Source: Pedobacter sp. MC2016-05
Lineage (GTDB): Bacteria; Bacteroidota; Bacteroidia; Sphingobacteriales; Sphingobacteriaceae
Assembly: GCF_026239735.1 (NCBI RefSeq)
Contig: NZ_JAPIVT010000006.1
Location: forward strand, 124,001 to 188,000
Direction: 5' to 3'
Length of the DNA stretch: 64,000 bases
Shown here in pieces: positions 34,760 to 43,684 of this stretch. The notes below the pieces were generated by a model, which saw nothing but the letters and a program-made list of their open reading frames with translations, made no database searches and had not been told where the DNA came from. Position 1 is the stretch's first letter; every line of letters begins with the position of its first letter. The position numbers and the translations under genes are program-made.

Positions 34760-36772
34760 TTAATCATAGAAATTCCAGCTCACGCCAAACTTCAATAAAG
34801 CATCTTGCATAGGATATCGATTAACGGTATAATAACCCGGAGAGAATAATCCCTGGTTAACATAATCGTATTTAATAAACAGATTCGCCCGTTTTAAATT
34901 CGCTTTGATGTATACGTCTATAACAGGTTCTGATTTGAATACGCGATCGCTGCCCACATAAAATTGGGCGGTGGCTGGAGAATAAGAGTAATTAGCATAT
35001 TCAGAATTGTACCGCACATCAAAACCGATATTCGCTTTTAATACTTTGAAAAAGGTTTGATCCAAATAAAAACTATTGTAGGTATAAAATTCTGGTGTTC
35101 TCAAAATTGCATTTTTATCCGTTTTTTGGTAAGCGATATAATTTTCTAAAACAAACTTCCCAAAACGCCATTTTTTAGATATATCGAATCTGATTAAACT
35201 AATATCTTCCCCTTCCTGCACCGGCTTAATTGCGGTTGTTCCGTAAGCATTATCTGCAGCGAAATACAAATAATTACTGGTTAAAAAATATTTGGCACTA
35301 GCTGTGAGACCATATTTATCATTAATAAAATTGAAAGAAGCATTGGCAACTTTTGTATTTTTAAAGTTCTGATTATCCCATCTGTAGTGGTTTCCGTGAT
35401 AATAATTAAATATTGCAGCCGGCGATTGGTTTTGCGCATAAGCACCTAACTCAATTCTCCCAACAGATTTACTGAGCAATATTCTACTCTTAGCTTCATA
35501 TAAATAGTCGCCTGCATTTTCACCCTGCAATATTTGTTGCACATCTAAATTTAAATCGATATTCGATGTAAAACGATAACCTGCGGCTCCTAAAATAGTG
35601 ATATTTTGATAAGCAAACTGACTTTGTTCATATGCTGACCCATCTTCTTTATTTCCTAAATATTTATGTTGATAATAATCGTGGCGTATACCTGCATCCA
35701 CTTTTAGTTCATTTTTAATTACAGTTGAATTTTTCGGACGAAGAAAAAAACTGTAAAGAAATTCATTTTTTACATGTTGAACATGGGTGGAATCGTTGGT
35801 AAAAATCGGACTTGCAAATCCTTCCGGCAATACGCCGTAACTGTCAGTTTCATTTTTAGCAAAATCGTAACTGTCGTTATTGTATTCAACCGTGTAGGTT
35901 ACTTTGTTGGTGGGTAAAACAGCACTGTTGAAATTTGCAGAGGTATCTATCCGGCCAACGTAATACGTTTGTTTTAAAAACACCGTATTCTTTCGATACA
36001 AATTTCTCGCTGTGGTTAACTTAACGGTTTCTGCATCTCTGCTGATTTTATTATAGCCCGGATTGAAGATAGTCGAATCTAATGTTGATCCGTTTTCGTA
36101 AGCCCGCATGGTGTTAAAAATTGCCGAAGCCCACATATTATAGCGTTTGCTTGGCGATTGATACCAAGAAAAAACGGCAACATTCAAGTTATCTCCCCGC
36201 TGTCTGCTGTAAAATCCCCTCGAATCTCCCCTATTAAAGTTAACGCCGGCATTCCAGTTTTTCTTAATGTTCTGGCTGTGAATGGCTTTAAACAGCTGCT
36301 CCTTTTGTCCGGCACTAACTAAGTATAAGCTGGTATATGGGGAGCGTGCCTGATAGTAAATAATATCCTCGGGGGTTAGTGCATAGTAATCCAATGAATG
36401 AAAACCAGCATCGAAACCAATGCGTTTGCTGGGTTCGTAAAGCAAAGGGCGGGCTGCCAAACCCATGTTCCCATTATTTATGGTTGGATTTTGCGGCTGT
36501 AACAGTGGGCTATAGTTCTGAATATTCCTCGTCGAGGTATCTAGCGGCAATAATACAATACTATCCCTACTTAAACCGAGTTTAGTAAAGCGAATAAATT
36601 TAGCTGTAAAAACGACAGAATCCTTTGCATCAAGTTTTTTTCTAATAGAATCGGCTTCTGATTTATCGTTGATATTTGTTTTTAAATCTTGTGCAAAAGA
36701 TTTTTGAAAACCCGAAAGCAACAAAATAATAAAGCAGAATTGAACAACTTTAAGCATCTTATAGTTCAGCAA
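34760..36772 (-). CDS. Putative outer membrane porin
   Basis: This 670-residue protein starts with a signal peptide (MLKVVQFCFIILLLSGFQKSFAQ, from the second methionine) and is predicted to be a large beta-barrel: many alternating strands with aromatic ends, such as RTNVFLKQTYYVGRI-like segments and YFLTSNYLYFAADNAYG. It resembles the putative porin family of Bacteroidota. Its start overlaps the punA stop by 14 bases, so it belongs to the lpxK-punA-porin operon. Substrate is unknown. Confidence 0.85.
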   Translation of the reverse strand: MLNYKMLKVVQFCFIILLLSGFQKSFAQDLKTNINDKSEADSIRKKLDAKDSVVFTAKFIRFTKLGLSRDSIVLLPLDTSTRNIQNYSPLLQPQNPTINNGNMGLAARPLLYEPSKRIGFDAGFHSLDYYALTPEDIIYYQARSPYTSLYLVSAGQKEQLFKAIHSQNIKKNWNAGVNFNRGDSRGFYSRQRGDNLNVAVFSWYQSPSKRYNMWASAIFNTMRAYENGSTLDSTIFNPGYNKISRDAETVKLTTARNLYRKNTVFLKQTYYVGRIDTSANFNSAVLPTNKVTYTVEYNNDSYDFAKNETDSYGVLPEGFASPIFTNDSTHVQHVKNEFLYSFFLRPKNSTVIKNELKVDAGIRHDYYQHKYLGNKEDGSAYEQSQFAYQNITILGAAGYRFTSNIDLNLDVQQILQGENAGDYLYEAKSRILLSKSVGRIELGAYAQNQSPAAIFNYYHGNHYRWDNQNFKNTKVANASFNFINDKYGLTASAKYFLTSNYLYFAADNAYGTTAIKPVQEGEDISLIRFDISKKWRFGKFVLENYIAYQKTDKNAILRTPEFYTYNSFYLDQTFFKVLKANIGFDVRYNSEYANYSYSPATAQFYVGSDRVFKSEPVIDVYIKANLKRANLFIKYDYVNQGLFSPGYYTVNRYPMQDALLKFGVSWNFYD

Positions 36773-37574
36773 TTAAGCGGGTTAAAATTTCGGTCATTTT
36801 AGGTTCAGCTTTAGCCGCAGCCTCTAAAATTTCATCCAGGTTAAAAGGCTGCAAATCTTCAGGAAAACCTTCATCAGTTAAAACCGAAATAGCAAAAACC
36901 GGCAAACCGGCGTGGTTGGCTACAATAACTTCTGGCACAGTACTCATTCCAACGGCATCACCACCAATCAAACGCAAATATTTATATTCAGCCTTGGTCT
37001 CCAAATTCGGACCAGAAACGGCAACATATACCCCTTTGTGGCATTTAATGCCTAAAGTTTTTGCAATGTTTAAAGCTTTCGAAGTTATGGAACGGTTATA
37101 CGGCTCACTCATATCAGGAAAACGAGGGCCCAAAGAGCTTTCAATTAAACCCCTTAATGGATTATCAGGCTGAAGATTAATGTGATCTTCGATAATCATT
37201 AAATCGCCCTTTTTAAACTCAGGGTTTAAAGAGCCCGCAGCGTTTGAAACAATTAGGTTTTCTATGCCTAAACCTTTCATTACCCTAACAGGGAAAGTGA
37301 TTTGCTGCATACTGTAACCTTCGTAGTAGTGCAGACGACCCTGCATGGCCACAATTTTTTTCCCGTTTAGAGAGCCGAAGATGAGTTTGCCACTATGAAA
37401 TTCTAAGGTAGAGATAGGAAAATTTGGAATGTTTGAATACATCAACTGATGTTCTACTTCTATCTCTTTTACTAAACCGCCTAATCCGGTTCCTAAAATA
37501 ATGCCTATTTCTGGCGCAAAGTTTTCAGTTTTACGTTTGATATACTCAACGGTTTCTTCTATTGCTCTTAACAT
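36759..37574 (-). CDS. punA: Purine-nucleoside phosphorylase
   Basis: This 271-residue enzyme cleaves purine nucleosides with phosphate to give a free base and ribose-1-phosphate. The family signatures are GIILGTGLGGLVKEIE, FHSGKLIFGSLNGKKIVAMQGRLHYYEGYSMQQITFPVRVM, VSNAAGSLNPEFKKGDLMIIEDHINL and GGDAVGMSTVPEVIVANHAGL. Length fits the trimeric class. It overlaps lpxK by 29 bases at its start and the porin gene by 14 bases at its end, so the three genes are translationally linked. Confidence 0.96.
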   Translation of the reverse strand: MLRAIEETVEYIKRKTENFAPEIGIILGTGLGGLVKEIEVEHQLMYSNIPNFPISTLEFHSGKLIFGSLNGKKIVAMQGRLHYYEGYSMQQITFPVRVMKGLGIENLIVSNAAGSLNPEFKKGDLMIIEDHINLQPDNPLRGLIESSLGPRFPDMSEPYNRSITSKALNIAKTLGIKCHKGVYVAVSGPNLETKAEYKYLRLIGGDAVGMSTVPEVIVANHAGLPVFAISVLTDEGFPEDLQPFNLDEILEAAAKAEPKMTEILTRLIAEL

Positions 37575-38607
37575 AGTTTAAAATAAGTTCATCAAAGGTA
37601 ATCTTATCTTCTTCAAATAATTCAACCTCGATGGGTAAAAAATATACTGGTAAATTTATCAGTAAATTTTCAAATCCCGCAGCTTTTAAACGTTTGCTAT
37701 CCTTTTCTGTTGTGATGATAATTTTTTCTTTTTTCTCCTCAGATCCAAAAGCCGCCTTGAAATTCTTGATATCATCTGTTTTGAAAGCATAATGATCTGG
37801 AAATTCTTCATGTTTAATCGTTTTGGAATACTTTTCAAGCTCTTCGATTAGCGGGGCAGGATTTGCGATTCCAGTGAGTAAGAAAATTTGAAAATCTTTT
37901 ATATCATCCAACGAACGACTGTCATCGTTATATAAATGTTCTAGCTTGCCGTATTTTAAATAAGAATGCAACACTTTTTGAGTGGAGTTAGGTTGTAACT
38001 CGTTGATAGATGCCTGCTGCGCAACATGTAACAAAGGCACCGGGGCTTTGGTAACTAATAGAACATCTGCTCGTTTACGAGAGGCAAAAACATCTCTTAA
38101 ATTTCCTGCCGGAAGAAGAAACTGAAGGGTGCCCAATTTCCTGAATTCGAACAATAAGATATTAAAACCAGCCCTTACTGCCCGATGTTGGTAAGCATCA
38201 TCCAAAATAATTAAATCGTGATTTTCTTTTAACTTTTCTATTCCAGCTACCCTATCTTCGCAAACGGCTACAGTAACGTTTTCTAGCTTTTGATAATACT
38301 GTAAAGGTTCATCCCCAATAATTTCGGCAGTTGCACTTGCATCCGCTAAAAAAAAACCTTTCGTTTTGCGGCCATATCCCCTACTCAAAATTGCAATTTT
38401 ATAGTCGACCAAAAGCCTTACCAAATATTCTGTAGTTGGGGTTTTCCCTGATCCCCCAACGGCTAAATTACCTACGCAAATAACAGGAAGATCGAATTTG
38501 ATAGCACGCATAATACCCCAATCGTACAACTTTTTACGAAGCGTAATTGCTATTCCATAAATCAGTGAAAAAGGAAGAAGTAAAAGACGTAGATATTTTA
38601 GTAACAT
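37546..38607 (-). CDS. lpxK: Tetraacyldisaccharide 4'-kinase LpxK
   Basis: This 353-residue inner-membrane enzyme phosphorylates the disaccharide precursor of lipid A. An N-terminal membrane helix (YLRLLLLPFSLIYGIAITLR) is followed by VICVGNLAVGGSGKTPTTEYLVRLL (P-loop), ILSRGYGRKTKGF, the GDEPLQYY segment and the IILDDAYQHRAV Walker-B-like motif. It shows that this organism makes lipid A, as expected for a Gram-negative. First gene of the lpxK-punA-porin operon. Confidence 0.96.
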   Translation of the reverse strand: MLLKYLRLLLLPFSLIYGIAITLRKKLYDWGIMRAIKFDLPVICVGNLAVGGSGKTPTTEYLVRLLVDYKIAILSRGYGRKTKGFFLADASATAEIIGDEPLQYYQKLENVTVAVCEDRVAGIEKLKENHDLIILDDAYQHRAVRAGFNILLFEFRKLGTLQFLLPAGNLRDVFASRKRADVLLVTKAPVPLLHVAQQASINELQPNSTQKVLHSYLKYGKLEHLYNDDSRSLDDIKDFQIFLLTGIANPAPLIEELEKYSKTIKHEEFPDHYAFKTDDIKNFKAAFGSEEKKEKIIITTEKDSKRLKAAGFENLLINLPVYFLPIEVELFEEDKITFDELILNYVKSNRRNR

Positions 38608-39126
38608 AGTTGTGCTTTCAAAAGTAGGGAATATTTAAAAATATGAGGCATTGTTGTTAAACATGCCCAATAAAGCAACCTCTAAAACACAAAAAGGTTT
38701 GTTGGATTTTGATAAGAAATTTTAAACCTGGAAACCAATACCTGCATTTCAATTTTGGTTAGTCGGGCTTTTTCCTAAATCTTTTTATTAATAAAAAGAT
38801 ACAGCTGCAATCCCGTTTGTCGATAATATCGCCCATTTAGTGTAAAAGATAATACACTGCTTTACCTATAAAATAACCTGAAAACCAAATTACACCTATT
38901 GCGATTACTGAAATAAAAATTAGCAAGATTAACTTTTTACTATCTACCATAAATTAAAGATAGCTATTTCCCTGGCAAAAGAAATGCTTCAATTACCCAT
39001 TAATTAAGGTAGTGGCGTTAGCTAAAAATTCATTTACTTTAACGTCTATTTAAAACAAAATCTCAATTCAGTTTCTGATAAACACTTAAAATTCAGTATA
39101 ATTGTTGATTAACAACATATATTTTA
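38608..39126. other. 519-bp region between lpxK and hydroxylase gene
   Basis: Besides the small membrane protein frame at 38837-38950, this gap holds GTTAGTCGGGCTTT (38758-38771), which recurs exactly at 47590-47603, and a nearby GCTGCAATCCCGTTTGTCGA (38804-38823) that resembles GCTACAATCCCATTT at 47827-47841. These look like copies of one degraded intergenic repeat. CAAAAGTA at 38619-38626 (TACTTTTG on the minus strand) could be the -7 box of lpxK, without a clear -33 box. Confidence 0.45.
38837..38950 (-). CDS. Candidate 37-residue membrane protein
   Basis: The frame MVDSKKLILLIFISVIAIGV, then IWFSGYFIGKAVYYLLH, has a short charged start and one long hydrophobic span with a C-terminal lysine. 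It lies upstream of lpxK on the same strand, with 229 bases between. Overall design resembles the 40-residue membrane protein at 31065, although the sequences differ. No family was recognised; short length makes this a tentative gene. Confidence 0.42.
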   Translation of the reverse strand: MVDSKKLILLIFISVIAIGVIWFSGYFIGKAVYYLLH

Positions 39127-40266
39127 ATGTCTCCAAATAAGCGTTTAGTAGTCGGTCAAGGCCAAATCAGTGGCTATACTTCTATTTTTTTAGCAGTTTT
39201 AGCATTATTAGGGATTTTGTGTTTCCACTACCCTGAAAAACTGACTACTCCAGAATTTCGTGAAATTTACACCAAAAATAGCATGGAAGCGCTGATGCTT
39301 GGCGGCGTTATAGCTTCATTCTTTTTTGCTGCTTTAAGTATCATTCTAAGCAAAAAACTTAAATATGGCTGGCCTGGTTTTGCTTTGGCAGCACTGGCGG
39401 TAATATTGGGTGCCTTAAGCGTTGAAGGTAGAGATGTAGCTAAATCCAGCTGGCATTTTGGCTTAGATTGGATGATCTTGGATCTCCTATTGATGGTCGC
39501 CATTTTTGTTCCTTTAGAATTGTTTTTTCCTAAAAATAATGATCAAACCAAATTCCATGAGGAATGGCGCACCGATTTAACCTACTTTGTAATCAGCCAT
39601 TTATTTATCCAGTTTTTCGGCATCGTCACTCAAAAACCCGCTGTATTATTCTTTGGCTGGATGGGGCTGGATAGATTACATACCTGGATTCAAGGCTTGC
39701 CTTTCATTGCGGCACTTTTCTTAGCCTTTTTTACCACAGATTTATTCCAATATTGGGCACATCGTTTTTTCCATACACGTGTTTCTTTGTGGCGTTTCCA
39801 CTCTATTCATCATTCTACCCAGAACATGGATTGGCTGGCAGGAAGCAGAACTCATTTTATTGATATTTTCTTTACCCGGGCCATGACTTTCATCCCGTTA
39901 TACATTTTGGGTTTTTCTTCTACAGTTTTTAACGTCTATATCATCTTCATAGCCATTCACGCTGTTCTTATTCATGCCAATACAAGAATAAATTTCGGTC
40001 CGCTGAAGTACATTTTCACCACACCCCAATACCATCACTGGCACCACTGTGAAGATCCTAAATATTATGGCCATAACTTCGCATCAATATTTCCATTTAT
40101 TGATATGATATTCGGAACCTATTATTTACCAGGCAAAGAGTGGCCTGCGGGAACTGGGGTGCACGAGGCAGAATACCCGAAAGGTTTTGTAAAACAAACG
40201 ATTTATCCATTTACAAAAAGTCCTTTTGATACCGACCTGAAAATGGAAGAAAGAAGTGACCGATAG
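39127..40266 (+). CDS. Sterol desaturase / fatty acid hydroxylase family membrane protein
   Basis: This 379-residue integral membrane protein has several hydrophobic spans in its first half and an eight-histidine di-iron centre: His212 and His216 (HRFFH), His225, His228 and His229 (HSIHH), and His303, His304, His306 and His307 (HHWHH). The family hydroxylates or desaturates lipid chains with oxygen. It lies 77 bases upstream of the seven-gene polyketide operon on the same strand. It may modify the acyl chain of the product, but an independent lipid role is equally possible because a separate promoter region intervenes. Confidence 0.9.
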   Translation: MSPNKRLVVGQGQISGYTSIFLAVLALLGILCFHYPEKLTTPEFREIYTKNSMEALMLGGVIASFFFAALSIILSKKLKYGWPGFALAALAVILGALSVEGRDVAKSSWHFGLDWMILDLLLMVAIFVPLELFFPKNNDQTKFHEEWRTDLTYFVISHLFIQFFGIVTQKPAVLFFGWMGLDRLHTWIQGLPFIAALFLAFFTTDLFQYWAHRFFHTRVSLWRFHSIHHSTQNMDWLAGSRTHFIDIFFTRAMTFIPLYILGFSSTVFNVYIIFIAIHAVLIHANTRINFGPLKYIFTTPQYHHWHHCEDPKYYGHNFASIFPFIDMIFGTYYLPGKEWPAGTGVHEAEYPKGFVKQTIYPFTKSPFDTDLKMEERSDR

Positions 40267-40292
40267 GTTTACATAAAGATGCCCTAACAAAT

Positions 40293-40335
40293 TTTGAACA
40301 AAGGACAGATATAAAGTGTTACCTTGTATATCTGT
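40293..40335 (+). promoter_or_regulatory. Promoter region and operator-like palindrome of the polyketide operon
   Basis: ACAGATATA (40305-40313) and TATATCTGT (40327-40335) are perfect 9-base arms with a 13-base spacer, flanked by AAAGGA and TCCTTT. They overlap a possible promoter: TTTG at 40293-40296 and TACCTTG at 40320-40326. The right arm ends 8 bases before the start codon of the first operon gene. A repressor here could block transcription, or the hairpin could hide the translation start. Confidence 0.5.
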
Positions 40336-40343
40336 AATCCTTT

Positions 40344-41474
40344 ATGCCACTTAAAACAGAAATCTTAATTATTGGAGGTGGCTTAGCTGGCTTAACAGCG
40401 TCGCTCCACCTTAATAAATTAGGTTTTGAAGTTACCTTAATCGAGAAATCTGCTTATCCTCACCACAAAGTTTGCGGAGAGTACATTTCAAACGAGGTTT
40501 TGCCCTATTTTAATTGGCTTGGTATTAATATCAACAACTTCTTCCCACCTCAAATTACCCACTTACAGTTTACCTCTATCTCCGGGAAAGAGATTAATAC
40601 AGCGCTGCCTCTTGGTGGTTTTGGCTTGAGCCGCTATACGCTTGATTATCATTTGTACAGGTTAGCTATCAAAAGAGGGATAAATGTGATCGAAAATACC
40701 GTATCAAATGTGCTTTACCTTAAAGATGAATTTCTGGTAGAAACAATGTCTGGAGAAAATTACAGTGCTGCATACTTGATAGGTGCTTATGGAAAACGTT
40801 CGTCAATCGATGTAAAACTAAATCGAAATTTCATCAACAAAAAATCTCCTTATTTAGCAGTTAAAGCACATTACAAATGCGATTTTCCGAGCAATACGGT
40901 TAGCTTAAATAATTTTGACGGGGGCTATTGTGGCGTTTCAAAAGTCGAAAATGATCATGTAAACGTTTGTTATTTGGCAAATTACGAAAGCTTTAAACGA
41001 CAAAAAAATATACTGGCTTTTCAAGAAAATGTATTGTATAAAAACAACAATCTAAAAAAAATTCTTCAAGGCGCAGAGATGCTTTTCGATGCACCGCTAA
41101 CGATCAGTCAGATATCTTTCGCAGCCAAAGAACCAATATTAAACCATATTCTGATGATTGGCGATACTGCCGGTTTAATTCATCCACTTTGTGGAAACGG
41201 CATGGCAATGGCAATCCATAGCGCTAAAATAGCGAGCGAATTAATCGCAAAGCTAACTGCAAATCACTCTTCAAGAGCCATTCTGGAAAAAGAATATAGG
41301 GCAGCATGGCAAAACCTTTTTAAAAATAGATTAAAGTTTGGGAGAATTTTAAGCCATATTTTAAAAACCAATACTTATGAAAATATAGCCATGATTTCTT
41401 TACATGCTATGCCATTTATACTGAACAAGATAATTAAACATACCCATGGACAACCAATTACAATAAACAACTAA
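40344..41474 (+). CDS. FAD-dependent oxidoreductase of the type III PKS operon
   Basis: This 376-residue flavoprotein starts with the Rossmann motif IIGGGLAGLTASLHL (Gly11-Gly13, Gly16). It has VCGEYISNEVLP after the first unit and the second FAD motif GDTAGLIHPLCGNGMAMAI (about 273-291). This is the layout of aromatic monooxygenases and geranylgeranyl-reductase-like enzymes. In type III PKS clusters such as the Streptomyces srs operon, a flavoprotein hydroxylates the alkylresorcinol ring to a quinol. That role is plausible here but not proven. Its stop overlaps the methyltransferase start by one base. Confidence 0.88.
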   Translation: MPLKTEILIIGGGLAGLTASLHLNKLGFEVTLIEKSAYPHHKVCGEYISNEVLPYFNWLGININNFFPPQITHLQFTSISGKEINTALPLGGFGLSRYTLDYHLYRLAIKRGINVIENTVSNVLYLKDEFLVETMSGENYSAAYLIGAYGKRSSIDVKLNRNFINKKSPYLAVKAHYKCDFPSNTVSLNNFDGGYCGVSKVENDHVNVCYLANYESFKRQKNILAFQENVLYKNNNLKKILQGAEMLFDAPLTISQISFAAKEPILNHILMIGDTAGLIHPLCGNGMAMAIHSAKIASELIAKLTANHSSRAILEKEYRAAWQNLFKNRLKFGRILSHILKTNTYENIAMISLHAMPFILNKIIKHTHGQPITINN

Positions 41475-42187
41475 TGTCGATAAATACAAAGTTTAGAAGT
41501 ACTGCACCAGAATTAATGGATGACTTTGAAATGAAAGGAGACATTCTGCGTGATGCATTAGACAAAATCGCCAGTATTAACAAGTTATTAGGAGGCAATA
41601 AAGTTACGCTCGATGGCATAAAAACATTACTAAAAAACAAACCGAAAACCCAATTGCTGCGTATTACTGATATAGGTTGCGGCAATGGCGACATGCTGAG
41701 GACGCTGGCAGATTATGCGGATAAAAATAACTTGAATTTTAGTTTAACCGGAATAGATGCGAATCAGTTCACCATCGATCACGCAGAAAGTTTATCAGAA
41801 AACTATTCCAATATCACTTATCAGTGTAGAGATATTTTTGATGATTCGGTTACAGAAGAACACTGTGACATTTTTATTTGCACACTAACCTTGCACCATT
41901 TCAAAGATGAAGAGATAATTGACCTTCTAAATCGGTTTAAATCTTCTGCTAAAGTTGGCATTGTGATCAATGATTTGGAAAGAAGCGCTTTAGCTTACCG
42001 GCTTTTTCAAGCCTTATGTTTTGTATTCGGCTTAAATCACATGTCAAGAGAAGATGGCTTAGTCTCCATTCTCCGTGGATTTAAGCGGGAAGATTTAGAA
42101 AAATATACTAAAGAATTGAATTTTAATTACAGCTCAATCAAGTGGAAGTGGGCTTTTCGATATCAATGGATTATTAAGACAATATGA
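41474..42187 (+). CDS. SAM-dependent methyltransferase of the type III PKS operon
   Basis: This 237-residue class I methyltransferase carries motif I ITDIGCGNGDML (Gly68, Gly70, Gly72), an acidic SAM ribose ligand in LTGIDANQF and the post-motif FICTLTLHHFKDEEI. The likely substrate is a phenolic hydroxyl or ring carbon of the polyketide product, judged from position alone. It starts within the stop of the flavoprotein gene and ends in an ATGA overlap with the polyketide synthase gene (42184-42187), so expression is tightly coupled. Confidence 0.9.
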   Translation: MSINTKFRSTAPELMDDFEMKGDILRDALDKIASINKLLGGNKVTLDGIKTLLKNKPKTQLLRITDIGCGNGDMLRTLADYADKNNLNFSLTGIDANQFTIDHAESLSENYSNITYQCRDIFDDSVTEEHCDIFICTLTLHHFKDEEIIDLLNRFKSSAKVGIVINDLERSALAYRLFQALCFVFGLNHMSREDGLVSILRGFKREDLEKYTKELNFNYSSIKWKWAFRYQWIIKTI

Positions 42188-43236
42188 GCGTAGTTGTAAA
42201 AGCAGTAGCCAAAGCCTTACCCGGCTTTTGGCGAGAAACAGCAGATATTATTCCATTTTTAGATGGCTGGCTAAAAGATCATGATGAACGCTTTGTTAGA
42301 AAAGTGAAGAAGATTTTCGAAGGCGCTGCCGTTGATAGACGTTATTCGTTTATGTCGCCGGAGGAGGTTTTTAGCGATTTAAGTTTTGAGGAGCGAAATG
42401 ACATTTATGTAAGAGAGGGTATAAAACTTGGAAGCCAGTGTATAAAAAACGCACTTGAAAAAGCAGCTTGGCAACCAGAGGATTTAGATTATATCATCAC
42501 AGTAAGCTGCACAGGCATTATGATCCCATCTCTTGATGCCTACCTGATCAACAACTTAAAACTCCGACAGGATATTGTGCGCCTGCCTGTAACCGAGATG
42601 GGTTGCGCCGCAGGAGTTTCAGGAATGATTTATGCCAAAAATTTTTTAAAATCCAATCCTGGCAAACGGGCAGCAGTTGTTGCGGTTGAATCGCCAACAT
42701 CGACGTTTTTGCTGAACGATTTTTCGATGGCCAACATTGTGAGTGCAGCCATTTTTGGTGATGGCGCCGCTTGTGTATTGTTAAGCTCAAACGAAAATGA
42801 CGAAGGACCAAAAATTTTAGCTGAAGAAATGTATCACTTTTACGATGCTGAAGAAATGATGGGATTCAAATTGACCAATTCAGGGCTTCAAATGGTTTTG
42901 GATATTGAAGTTCCGGAAACAATTGCTGCTCATTTCCCAGAGATTATCCATCCCTTCTTAGCAAAAAACAATCTTGAGATTAAGGATATCGACCACCTCA
43001 TATTTCATCCCGGAGGTAAAAAAATAATTCAGGTGGTGGAAGCTTTGTTTAGCGAACTAGGGAAAAACATCAATGAAACCAAAGAAGTATTAAGGCTTTA
43101 CGGAAATATGAGTAGCGCCACAGTTTTATATGTTTTGGAGCGATATCTTGATAAACAACCTGCAGCAGGAGAAAACGGAATAATGTTAAGTTTCGGACCA
43201 GGATTTTCTGCGCAACGAATCCTCCTACAATGGTGA
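42184..43236 (+). CDS. Type III polyketide synthase (chalcone/stilbene synthase family)
   Basis: This 350-residue homodimeric synthase extends an acyl starter with malonyl-CoA and cyclises it. The full catalytic triad is visible: Cys141 in EMGCAAGVSG, His275 in IFHPGGKKI and Asn308 in YGNMSSATVLYVLE. The C-terminal GPGFSAQRILLQW matches the family GFGPG motif region. Dehydratase, ketosynthase and ACP genes of the same operon point to a fatty acyl starter made on a dedicated carrier, giving an alkylresorcinol- or alkylpyrone-like product. Product identity is inferred. Confidence 0.95.
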   Translation: MSVVVKAVAKALPGFWRETADIIPFLDGWLKDHDERFVRKVKKIFEGAAVDRRYSFMSPEEVFSDLSFEERNDIYVREGIKLGSQCIKNALEKAAWQPEDLDYIITVSCTGIMIPSLDAYLINNLKLRQDIVRLPVTEMGCAAGVSGMIYAKNFLKSNPGKRAAVVAVESPTSTFLLNDFSMANIVSAAIFGDGAACVLLSSNENDEGPKILAEEMYHFYDAEEMMGFKLTNSGLQMVLDIEVPETIAAHFPEIIHPFLAKNNLEIKDIDHLIFHPGGKKIIQVVEALFSELGKNINETKEVLRLYGNMSSATVLYVLERYLDKQPAAGENGIMLSFGPGFSAQRILLQW

Positions 43237-43237
43237 T

Positions 43238-43684
43238 ATGACCGCTACTGAAATACTTGCAAAAATGCCCTATGGGAAAGATTTCCTTTTCGTTGATGAA
43301 ATATTAAAATTCGACGAAAATGGAATTACTGGCACCTATTCATTCAGAAGGGATTTAGTTTTTTATGAGAGCCACTTCAAGAATAATCCAGTTACGCCAG
43401 GGGTAATATTAACGGAAACAATGGCACAGATTGGTTTGGTTTGTTTTGGAATTTATTTATTAAAAGATCAGGATGATGATGCTAAACCTGCTTTTGCTAT
43501 GACTTCTAACTCAATAGAATTTCTGAAACCTGTTTATCCCGGAGATAAAGTTTGGGTAACCAGTGAAAAAATATACTTCAGGTTTAGTAAATTAAGCTGC
43601 AAGGTTGTGATGAAAAATTCGATCGGCGAAATGTTGTGTAAAGGAACTATTGCAGGTATGCTAATTCAACAGGGCAATGGATAA
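43238..43684 (+). CDS. FabZ-like hotdog 3-hydroxyacyl-ACP dehydratase
   Basis: This 148-residue hotdog-fold protein has the FabZ catalytic pair: His46 in ESHFKNNPVTPG and Glu60 in LTETMAQIG. It likely dehydrates 3-hydroxyacyl chains on the operon's own carrier protein. The start lies one base after the polyketide synthase stop, and its end overlaps the ketosynthase gene by 8 bases. A dedicated copy outside the normal fab genes suggests a private acyl chain route. Confidence 0.9.
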   Translation: MTATEILAKMPYGKDFLFVDEILKFDENGITGTYSFRRDLVFYESHFKNNPVTPGVILTETMAQIGLVCFGIYLLKDQDDDAKPAFAMTSNSIEFLKPVYPGDKVWVTSEKIYFRFSKLSCKVVMKNSIGEMLCKGTIAGMLIQQGNG

